From assembly GCA_050012355.1 (NCBI GenBank), contig JBEKHI010000499.1, forward strand, positions 1 to 5,455: DNA of 5,455 nucleotides, given 5' to 3'. A program made the translations under genes and the position numbers. How positions within the stretch are numbered: the first letter of the stretch is position 1; every line of letters starts with the position of its first letter. The stretch is from JBEKHI01 sp050012355 (GTDB lineage Bacteria; Actinomycetota; Actinomycetes; Streptosporangiales; Streptosporangiaceae). The notes beneath the pieces were generated by a model. That model saw nothing but the letters and a program-made list of their open reading frames with translations, searched no databases and was not told where the DNA came from. Positions 1 through 4,216 of this stretch are shown here, in pieces.

Positions 1-75
1 GTGTACGGAGCGCGGGTGGTGCGGCACCTGTCGGCGAAGAGACCCCGATCGACCGCCGCCACCATAGTGATTTAG
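1..75 (+). CDS. Possible 3' end of an upstream gene (partial)
   Basis: Frame 1 is open from the window edge to a TAG at 73-75, giving 24 residues that begin VYGARVVRHL. Its third codon positions are mostly G or C, as expected for coding DNA here, and more so than in the other two forward frames. The A/T-rich non-coding patch begins just at its end, which suits a gene boundary. I do not recognise the residues and cannot assign a family. The opposite strand is also open from an ATG at 65-63 to the window edge (21 codons, starting MVAAVDRGLF), without a clear ribosome binding site, so a divergent gene start is an alternative. The fragment is too short to decide. Confidence 0.25.
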   Translation: MYGARVVRHLSAKRPRSTAATIVI

Positions 76-90
76 TAAATCATAGTGTGA
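63..90. promoter_or_regulatory. A/T-rich palindrome with overlapping direct repeats, operator-like
   Basis: Bases 68-82 form a perfect inverted repeat with 7-bp arms around one central base (TGATTTA, G, TAAATCA). The heptamer CATAGTG occurs at 63-69 and again at 81-87, so two direct repeats 18 bp apart flank or overlap the palindrome. The patch sits in an A/T-rich island of about 50 bp (61-112) inside very GC-rich DNA. This looks like a binding site for a dimeric regulator, or a promoter with an operator. The regulator and the target gene cannot be named from this window. Confidence 0.45.
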
Positions 91-124
91 TAAATCGGAC
101 ATACTTTCAGTTTCGGGCTCGTGA

Positions 125-155
125 CCCGCTCCGGCCGACGGCGAGCCCGCTCCGG
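125..155. repeat. 10-bp direct repeat, 21-bp period
   Basis: CCCGCTCCGG is present at 125-134 and again at 146-155. The start-to-start distance is 21 bp, about two helical turns, which places both copies on the same DNA face. It lies just downstream of the A/T-rich patch. In DNA this rich in G and C a 10-mer of this composition could recur by chance, so regulatory meaning is only a possibility. Confidence 0.35.
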
Positions 156-283
156 TGAGCTTACGCCCGCCCCCGGCAGCCGCCCGGCCGCCGGGGGCCG
201 TCTCGATGCCAGGCTTGAGGGCTCCACCAGATAGGTTCAGCGGGATGATTTGCTCGCTTGGGCTCAGAAGCCGGCTCCTGGAG

Positions 284-308
284 CGCCAGATTGCCGAGTT
301 ATCTGGCG
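284..308 (+). other. Stem-loop, 8-bp perfect stem
   Basis: CGCCAGAT (284-291) pairs with ATCTGGCG (301-308) across a 9-nt loop (292-300). No run of T follows, so it is not a classical intrinsic terminator. Actinobacterial terminators often lack the T run, so it could still end a transcript coming from the left or from the A/T-rich patch. It lies about 20 bp upstream of the promoter candidate for the DUF3117 gene, so it would not be part of that leader. Confidence 0.4.
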
Positions 309-325
309 GCGCGCGTAGCCGTTCA

Positions 326-355
326 TTACCATTCTGCGCTCGGACACGGGATAAT
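326..355 (+). promoter_or_regulatory. Candidate housekeeping promoter for the DUF3117 gene
   Basis: TTACCA (326-331, four of six to TTGACA) and GATAAT (350-355, five of six to TATAAT) are separated by 18 bp. The -10 element stands out in a GC-rich background. Transcription would start near 362, giving an untranslated leader of about 135 nt before the ATG at 497. Only pattern matching supports this. Confidence 0.45.
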
Positions 356-477
356 AGGGCGACGGATCTTCATGGTTGTGGCTGATCGCGCCGGGGCGCT
401 GGCATCGACTCGTGGTTGCTGAAAGGTGCACGGGGGCGAAACGCCAGCGTAAAGGTGTGCTAACGGCCTGCAGTTGC

Positions 478-490
478 GGGAGGAAGGGGA
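478..490 (+). promoter_or_regulatory. Strong ribosome binding site for the DUF3117 gene
   Basis: The purine-rich run GGGAGGAAGGGGA ends 6 nt before the ATG at 497 and contains AGGA and AAGGGG blocks complementary to the 16S rRNA tail. It fixes the start of this very short gene and argues that it is translated. Confidence 0.75.
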
Positions 491-496
491 TGCAGC

Positions 497-664
497 ATGG
501 CGGCGATGAAGCCGCGGACGGGCGATGGCCCGCTCGAGGTGACCAAAGAGGGACGTGGGATCGTCATGCGGGTTCCGCTTGAGGGCGGTGGCAGGCTTGT
601 TGTTGAACTCACCCCGGACGAGGCAGCGAATCTATCTGAGGCACTGAAATCCGCCGTCGGCTAG
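497..664 (+). CDS. DUF3117 family small protein
   Basis: The product has 55 residues, starting MAAMKPRTGDGPLEVTKEGR. I recognise it as DUF3117, a small, very conserved actinobacterial family whose M. tuberculosis member is, from memory, Rv1211. The diagnostic stretch is MKPRTGDGPLE (4-14), then GRGIVMRVPLEGGGRLVVEL (19-38) and a TPDEA turn (39-43) leading into a short C-terminal helix. The pattern suggests a small beta-sheet protein with one helix. There is no signal peptide or membrane segment, so it is probably cytoplasmic. Its biochemical role is unknown. Rv1211 has been described as calmodulin-like, but I see no complete EF-hand loop here. The start is set by a strong ribosome binding site 6 nt upstream. 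The gene stands alone, with a long leader upstream and a hairpin just after the stop. Confidence 0.9.
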   Translation: MAAMKPRTGDGPLEVTKEGRGIVMRVPLEGGGRLVVELTPDEAANLSEALKSAVG

Positions 665-672
665 CCCGGCGG

Positions 673-694
673 CTGAGGGTCCCAGGACCCTCGG
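673..694. terminator. Hairpin between convergent genes, probable terminator
   Basis: GAGGGTC (675-681) pairs perfectly with GACCCTC (686-692) around a 4-nt loop (CCAG). A T-G and a C-G pair extend the stem to 9 bp. It begins 8 nt after the DUF3117 stop. There is no T run on either strand, which is common in high-GC actinobacteria. Its position between two convergent genes suggests it could serve both transcripts. Confidence 0.65.
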
Positions 695-730
695 ACGCAA
701 GAGACGCAAGAGATGCAAGAGACGAAAGAA
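695..730. repeat. Tandem 9-bp repeat, four units
   Basis: The unit ACGCAAGAG occurs at 695-703 and 704-712. It is followed by ATGCAAGAG at 713-721 (one change) and a decayed copy, ACGAAAGAA, at 722-730. The array starts directly after the hairpin stem and ends 10 bp before the stop of the O-methyltransferase gene on the other strand. It is purine-rich on the forward strand and non-coding. Such arrays usually arise by replication slippage. It might also help as a downstream termination or RNA end-processing zone. Confidence 0.75.
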
Positions 731-740
731 AAGATTGGTT

Positions 741-1265
741 CTACTTCTTGACAGCAGCGAGCAAACCCTCCCCGATGGGAATCAGGAGCGGGACGAGTCC
801 CTCGTCCGACCTGATCACCTCGGTGAGGTCCGCGGCTTCCTGGGCGTCATCGAAGGCGATGATGCCCCCTGGTCGAAGCAGCCGTAGTCCGAGCGTTAGA
901 TACTCAGGGTAATTGTCTGGATCCGCATCACAGAAGACCATGTCGTAGCCGCCGTCGGTCAGCCGTGGCAGTACCTCGCGCGCCCAGCCGAGGATCAGCC
1001 GGGACTGGTTGGCGGCGAAACCGGCCTGCTGGAAAGCCTTGCGGGCCAGCCGCTGGTATTCAGGCTCGACGTCGACACTGGTAAGAACAGTGCCGGGACG
1101 CATCCCGCGCAGCAGCCAGATGCCGGAACTGCCGCAGCCGGTGCCGACCTCCACGACCGAACGCGCGCCGATCGCGGTAGCGAGGAACATCAGCGCCGTG
1201 CCGGTCGCTGGCGCTACCGGGTCCGCGCCGCCCAGTTCCTCAGCATTGGCCCTGGCCGCGAGCAA
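741..1265 (-). CDS. SAM-dependent O-methyltransferase (class I, COMT-like family 3), short form
   Basis: The 174-residue product (from TTG) is a Rossmann-fold methyltransferase. The SAM-binding motif I is VVEVGTGCGSSG (37-48). An acidic residue after strand 2, D65 in SVDVEPE, would contact the ribose. CDADPDNYPEYL (112-123) matches the DAD-Y-EY metal-binding block of bacterial O-methyltransferases, and the end GEGLLAAVKK is typical of the family. It is the counterpart of Rv1220c, which also sits divergently from sigE. The substrate is unknown and the protein is probably soluble. Two oddities: relatives have about 30 more N-terminal residues, and the block after FDD (138-140) lacks roughly 10-18 residues that usually carry an Asn ligand and a W-x-G-R-V-AD stretch. 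TTG is the only canonical start after an in-frame TAG at 1319-1317. It lacks a good ribosome binding site, so the true start may be upstream near 1292-1295. Confidence 0.8.
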   Translation of the reverse strand: MLAARANAEELGGADPVAPATGTALMFLATAIGARSVVEVGTGCGSSGIWLLRGMRPGTVLTSVDVEPEYQRLARKAFQQAGFAANQSRLILGWAREVLPRLTDGGYDMVFCDADPDNYPEYLTLGLRLLRPGGIIAFDDAQEAADLTEVIRSDEGLVPLLIPIGEGLLAAVKK

Positions 1266-1297
1266 TGGCTCGTCAAGCGGATAGAAGTCGATGACAG

Positions 1298-1308
1298 CCC
1301 CCTTTCCT
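1298..1308 (-). promoter_or_regulatory. Strong Shine-Dalgarno-like site without a canonical start codon
   Basis: Read on the reverse strand this is AGGAAAGGGGG. It lies 33-43 nt upstream of the TTG assigned as start of the methyltransferase gene, which is too far to serve it. At normal spacing the in-frame codons are GTC (1295-1293) and ATC (1292-1290), followed by an open, plausible peptide DFYPLDEP that joins the annotated protein. Either a rare non-AUG start is used, or a former GTG has mutated to GTC. Confidence 0.5.
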
Positions 1309-1339
1309 GCGTGAGCCTAGCGCTACGCTAACGCGTCGT

Positions 1340-1365
1340 GGAACACCAGGGTGTCGGTGTCCGTT
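1340..1365 (+). promoter_or_regulatory. ECF-sigma promoter upstream of sigE (probable autoregulation)
   Basis: GGAAC (1340-1344) and CGTT (1362-1365) are spaced by 17 bp. This fits the -35 GGAAC and -10 CGTT elements known for SigE/SigH-type ECF sigma factors. The predicted transcript would begin near 1372 and have a leader of about 95 nt before the GTG at 1467. Its place directly ahead of an ECF sigma gene suggests positive autoregulation. The spacer contains a tandem hexamer, GGTGTC twice (1350-1361). Confidence 0.65.
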
Positions 1366-1457
1366 AGGCAGTTCGTGGAGCGTATCTGGGCTGAGGTAGC
1401 GTCCGGCGAGATTCCGGGGCACGATGGAGTCAAGCGGCACCGCACATGATCGACCCT

Positions 1458-1464
1458 GGAGAAG
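1458..1464 (+). promoter_or_regulatory. Ribosome binding site deciding the sigE start
   Basis: GGAGAAG lies just upstream of the GTG at 1467, with 5 nt between GGAG and the start. The earlier in-frame ATG at 1446 has no purine-rich site at a suitable distance. I therefore prefer the GTG start. Use of the ATG would add seven residues. Confidence 0.6.
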
Positions 1465-1466
1465 CC

Positions 1467-2018
1467 GTGACCGAGAACCCCAAGCCTGAGCCTGACTGGC
1501 AGTTGCCCACGTGGGAAGAGATTGTGCGTCTGCACTCTGCCCGGGTGTACCGGCTCGCGTATCGGCTAACGGGTAATCCGCACGACGCCGAGGACCTGAC
1601 TCAGGAAGTCTTTGTCCGCGTGTTCCGGTCGCTGGAGACCTACACACCGGGGACCTTCGAGGGCTGGCTGCATCGCATCACCACTAACTTGTTCCTTGAC
1701 TCGGCGCGTCGTAAGCAGCGGATCAGGTTCGAGGGCCTCGCCGACGACGTGGCTCAGCGGCTGCCTGGCAACGATCCAAGCCCGGCCCAGGCTTTCGATG
1801 ACCGGCACATGGACAGCGACGTCCAGTCGGCGTTGAAGGCGCTGCCGCCTGATTACCGCGCGGCGGTCGTGCTCTGCGATATAGAAGGCTTCTCGTACGA
1901 AGAGATCGCGGCCACTCTCGGGGTTAAGCTAGGTACGGTGCGCAGCAGAATTCACCGCGGACGGGCGCAGCTGCGCGAAGCACTCGCCCACCGGCGAACG
2001 AGGATCGCAACGTCATGA
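1467..2018 (+). CDS. sigE: ECF sigma factor, SigE type
   Basis: The 183-residue product has the two domains of an ECF sigma factor. Region 2 spans about residues 17-88. It contains HSARVYRLAYRLTGN, the core-binding DAEDLTQEVF (40-49) and the -10 recognition block GTFEGWLHRITTNLFLD. Region 4 spans about 119-173. Its helix-turn-helix, YEEIAATLGVKLGTVRSRIHRGR (144-166), reads the -35 element. The sequence closely resembles M. tuberculosis SigE (ECF14 group, from memory), including AAVVLCDIEG (132-141). It should direct RNA polymerase to envelope-stress promoters of the GGAAC/CGTT type, including its own candidate at 1340-1365. The stop overlaps the ATG of the anti-sigma gene by 4 bp (ATGA), so the two are translationally coupled. 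An ATG at 1446 is an alternative start without a good ribosome binding site. Confidence 0.92.
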   Translation: MTENPKPEPDWQLPTWEEIVRLHSARVYRLAYRLTGNPHDAEDLTQEVFVRVFRSLETYTPGTFEGWLHRITTNLFLDSARRKQRIRFEGLADDVAQRLPGNDPSPAQAFDDRHMDSDVQSALKALPPDYRAAVVLCDIEGFSYEEIAATLGVKLGTVRSRIHRGRAQLREALAHRRTRIATS

Positions 2019-2506
2019 GCCATCTCGGTGACCGGATATCCGCGCTGATCGACGGCGAGCTGACCGGCTCGGACCTCGACCGCGCGAATTCGCATCTCGC
2101 TTCCTGTGACAAGTGCCGGGCCGAGGCCCATACGCTGCGGGCGCTCAAGCGCGAACTCGGTGCGCTTGGTGACATCGTCCCGGCGGAGGCGGCTACAGTG
2201 CGGCGGCTGATGGCGGTTGCGGGCCCCGGCGGGCCGATCCCGCCGCGACGTCCGGTTAGCCCGGTGCCGCCAGCCGGCCCGCGTGCTAAGCACCGGCCGC
2301 GTCGCGCCTACGCCGTCGCGGGAGTTGTCGGGATCGCCGTGGTCGGCATCGGAGCGGCGGCCTTCACCGTCGGCGGCGGCAGCGAAGAGCCAGGCCCGAA
2401 GATCACTCCGCCGATCCAGATGTACACGATCGAGCACGCCATCACCACCGGTGATGTGCCGATCCCCGAACCGAGCGGGGGCGGTACGGCGTCATCCTCA
2501 CCGTGA
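2015..2506 (+). CDS. rseA: Zinc-binding, membrane-anchored anti-sigma factor (RseA-like)
   Basis: The 163-residue product begins with an anti-sigma domain (about 1-65). It carries the HX3CX2C zinc motif as H27, C31 and C34 (SHLASCDKC), the hallmark of ZAS-type inhibitors that wrap around their ECF sigma factor. A Pro/Arg-rich linker (72-97) leads to one hydrophobic segment, about 99-119 (AYAVAGVVGIAVVGIGAAAF). A polar tail of about 44 residues follows and ends in PEPSGGGTASSSP. With positive charge before the helix, the N-terminal domain should be inside and the tail outside. The start has GAGGA 10 nt upstream and overlaps the sigE stop. The partner is almost certainly the upstream sigma factor. 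Release might come from thiol or zinc chemistry, phosphorylation or proteolysis; the sequence does not decide. Confidence 0.9.
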   Translation: MSHLGDRISALIDGELTGSDLDRANSHLASCDKCRAEAHTLRALKRELGALGDIVPAEAATVRRLMAVAGPGGPIPPRRPVSPVPPAGPRAKHRPRRAYAVAGVVGIAVVGIGAAAFTVGGGSEEPGPKITPPIQMYTIEHAITTGDVPIPEPSGGGTASSSP

Positions 2507-2513
2507 GGCCGCC

Positions 2514-3689
2514 GTGCTGACCCTGCCCCACCGCCGCTCGAAGACCCTCATCGTGGCGCTGATCTCCGTCGCCGTGCCGGCCGCGCTCACCGTGGTCGCT
2601 ATCGCGGGCGATCTGGCTGGCGCTTCCAGCCAGTCCGCCGCCGCCGCGGAGTCCGGGCGCGTCGCCGTCCGCCAGGCGGCCGCCGCCGCCGGCGCGTCTA
2701 CCAACGCGAGCCAGTTGCCCACCGCCGCGCCATCCGTGCAGTCCACCCCCGGCATGCGGCTGCTCGTCGCGGCCGCCGTGGCTGGCGAGTCCACCGCCTA
2801 CCAGGGCGTGGAGATAATCGCGCGCTCGACGATGACCGGGACAAGCACCGTGCTGTCGACGGTGTGGCACACCAGCGGCGGGCAGACCATGACCCAGACC
2901 ACCGAGGCGGCCTCGCCGTCCGCGGGCGCCGAGCAACTGTCCTATGACCCGTACCAGGATCTGCCGGAAGGCGTATTCGGCGTCACAAAACCGCTGGTCA
3001 CGCTGCTCGCGTCGCATTACAACGCCGTGCTGGCGGGCACCGGCTCGGTAGCGGGCCGTACCGCCACGATTGTCGCGCTCAAGCGAACCAATGGAGTGCT
3101 CGCGGCCAGGTTCTGGCTGGACACCCAGACCGGGCTCCCGCTCCGCAGGGAGGACTACGACACCAACTCGCAGGTGATCACCGAGGCCACTTTCATCCAG
3201 GTGAAGTTCGGCCAGCCCCTGGCGGCGAAGCCCGCTGGCACCGCCCCGTCCGGTACCGGCTGGGACGGCGTTGCCGTCCCAGCGGTCCTGGCGGCCGAGT
3301 TGCGCACTAAGGGATGGCCGATTCCCGCCGTGCTGCCGGGCGGTCTGTCGCTATACGCCGCCGCTGTTTCCAATGAGCAGAACGGCGCGGTCGATCTCTC
3401 CTACGCAGACGGACTCTACGAGGTGTCGCTGTTCGTCCAGAAGGGGGTTCTCGCCCCGAAGCTGGCAGGCTGGGAGGCGTCGAAGATCAATGGACGCCCG
3501 GTGTTCATCTCGGCACGGGGAGTAACATGGTCGGGGAAGGGCTACGTGTACACGGTTCTCTCCGACGCCTCACCAGAGGTGGTCACCCAGGCGGTGGCGG
3601 CGCTGCCGCACGATACTCCGCCGGGCTTCTGGACCAGGCTTGGCCACGGGCTGAAAAAGCTAGCCCACGTGGTTGACCCGTTCCGGTAA
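2514..3689 (+). CDS. RseB/MucB-like sigma-E regulatory protein, extracytoplasmic
   Basis: The 391-residue product starts at GTG 2514. GAGG lies 5 nt upstream and overlaps the anti-sigma stop, so translation is probably coupled. Residues 11-32 (LIVALISVAVPAALTVVAIA) form a signal or membrane anchor after a basic start. There is no lipobox and I see no Cys in the protein. After an Ala/Ser-rich low-complexity linker (33-78), residues 80-235 resemble the RseB/MucB N-terminal domain: TAYQGVEI (94-101), VAGRTATIVALKR and FWLDTQTGLPLRRE. Residues 267-365 resemble the C-terminal domain, with DLSYADGLYEVSLFVQKG (294-311) the clearest match. In proteobacteria RseB binds the outer part of RseA and senses misfolded or mislocalised envelope molecules. 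The same job here is inferred from position. The last 20 residues (GFWTRLGHGLKKLAHVV) look amphipathic. In mycobacteria htrA occupies this position. Confidence 0.8.
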   Translation: MLTLPHRRSKTLIVALISVAVPAALTVVAIAGDLAGASSQSAAAAESGRVAVRQAAAAAGASTNASQLPTAAPSVQSTPGMRLLVAAAVAGESTAYQGVEIIARSTMTGTSTVLSTVWHTSGGQTMTQTTEAASPSAGAEQLSYDPYQDLPEGVFGVTKPLVTLLASHYNAVLAGTGSVAGRTATIVALKRTNGVLAARFWLDTQTGLPLRREDYDTNSQVITEATFIQVKFGQPLAAKPAGTAPSGTGWDGVAVPAVLAAELRTKGWPIPAVLPGGLSLYAAAVSNEQNGAVDLSYADGLYEVSLFVQKGVLAPKLAGWEASKINGRPVFISARGVTWSGKGYVYTVLSDASPEVVTQAVAALPHDTPPGFWTRLGHGLKKLAHVVDPFR

Positions 3690-3766
3690 CCCCTAAGAGC
3701 GATTAAAGTGGACATGCGGCCCCGCGACCGCTGGCAACCTTATGACTAGGCGACGGAGATCTGAGC

Positions 3767-4165
3767 GTGTTTGATCTGTCCATCACCAAGATTCTGGTCC
3801 TCGCCGTGATCGCGCTCGTCGTGTTCGGCCCTAACGAGTTGCCCAAGGTTGCCGCGAAGGCCGGCCAGGCGCTGCGTGACCTGCGGCGCATCGCCGACGG
3901 CGCCAAGGCCGACCTCAAGGAGGGGCTGGGGCCGGAGTTCGCCGAATTCGACCTGGACGACCTCAACCCCAAGCGCTTCGTGCAAAAGCACCTGCTGGAA
4001 GGCTTCGAGGAGCCCGCGACCGCGGCGGCGGCGGCCACCACGGTGGCGAATGGCTCGGCCGTCAACGGTTCCGCGGTGAACGGGTCAGCCGCCAACGGAT
4101 CAGCGACCGGCTCGACCGGTCTCGCCGTCGGCGAGCGTCCCCCCTACGACTCCGAAGCCACCTGA
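3767..4165 (+). CDS. tatB: Twin-arginine translocase subunit TatB
   Basis: The 132-residue product has the TatA/B plan: a short membrane helix (about 5-20), the FGPNELP hinge (20-26), and an amphipathic helix rich in Arg, Lys and Ala (27-55). The next blocks, LGPEFAEFDLDDLNPKRF (54-71) and PPYDSEAT at the end, identify it as actinobacterial TatB rather than TatA. TatB works with TatC to recognise twin-arginine signal peptides of folded exported proteins. GTG is the start; GGAG lies 8 nt upstream. Position 8, a Glu in TatB of E. coli and aligned with Glu in other family members, is Lys here (codon AAG at 3788-3790). Residues 95-113 are four NGSA units in a disordered Ala-rich tail. The gene is 77 bp downstream of the RseB-like gene and could be read from the sigma operon or from its own promoter. 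It converges with mrp. Confidence 0.93.
   Translation: MFDLSITKILVLAVIALVVFGPNELPKVAAKAGQALRDLRRIADGAKADLKEGLGPEFAEFDLDDLNPKRFVQKHLLEGFEEPATAAAAATTVANGSAVNGSAVNGSAANGSATGSTGLAVGERPPYDSEAT
4049..4105 (+). repeat. NGSA repeat-coding segment within tatB
   Basis: Four copies of Asn-Gly-Ser-Ala, spaced five residues apart (residues 95, 100, 105 and 110), are encoded here. The Gly codons are GGC, GGT, GGG and GGA in order, all four possibilities, and the Ser codons are TCG, TCC, TCA and TCA. The repeat is clear in protein but blurred in DNA. Confidence 0.8.
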
Positions 4166-4216
4166 GATCCAGCCGACCGCCCCAGCGATGACCCATCGAC
4201 AGCCGTGTAGAAGACC

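Larger units (their letters stand above)
76..496. other. Gene-free stretch upstream of the DUF3117 gene
   Basis: I see no supportable protein gene in these 421 bases. Open frames exist (for example 155-385 and 376-582 on the forward strand), but they look like chance products of GC-rich DNA: low-complexity Pro/Arg/Ala residues, no family resemblance, and the second overlaps the DUF3117 gene out of frame. The stretch does hold part of the A/T-rich palindrome, a 10-bp direct repeat, an 8-bp stem-loop at 284-308, a promoter candidate at 326-355 and a long leader before the DUF3117 start. A small RNA or structured leader is possible, but I cannot match it to a known RNA class. Confidence 0.5.

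Noticed and set aside
85..100. Possible CRP-type site (TGTGA half-site)
   Set aside because: Only the left half fits TGTGA. The right half, GGACA, matches TCACA poorly.
155..385. Forward open frame of 76 codons starting GTG
   Set aside because: Low-complexity Pro/Arg/Ala product without family resemblance, no clear ribosome binding site, and the frame runs through the stem-loop and the promoter candidate. Likely chance openness in GC-rich DNA.
376..582. Forward open frame of 68 codons
   Set aside because: It overlaps the well supported DUF3117 gene in another frame and its product resembles nothing.
2217..2513. Upstream in-frame extension of the RseB-like gene
   Set aside because: It would overlap the anti-sigma gene almost entirely. 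The extension is Arg/Ser-rich shadow sequence, while GTG 2514 has a ribosome binding site and is followed at once by a proper signal segment.
2532..2560. Twin-arginine export signal in the RseB-like protein
   Set aside because: Residues 6-11 are HRRSKT before the hydrophobic segment, so two Arg are present. The hydrophobic residues expected after them (F-L) are missing, so a Sec signal or anchor is more likely.
2442..3017. Reverse-strand open frame of 191 codons inside the RseB-like gene
   Set aside because: Gly/Arg/His-rich product typical of the antisense of GC-rich coding DNA. The sense strand has a recognisable family and coupled translation.
3709..3746. Promoter for tatB from TGGACA (3709-3714) and TATGAC (3741-3746)
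   Set aside because: The -35-like element is five of six, but the spacing of 26 bp is far too long and no better -10 lies at 16-19 bp.
4186..4198. Terminator between tatB and mrp (CGATG-ACC-CATCG)
   Set aside because: A stem of only five pairs with a 3-nt loop and no T run is too weak to call.
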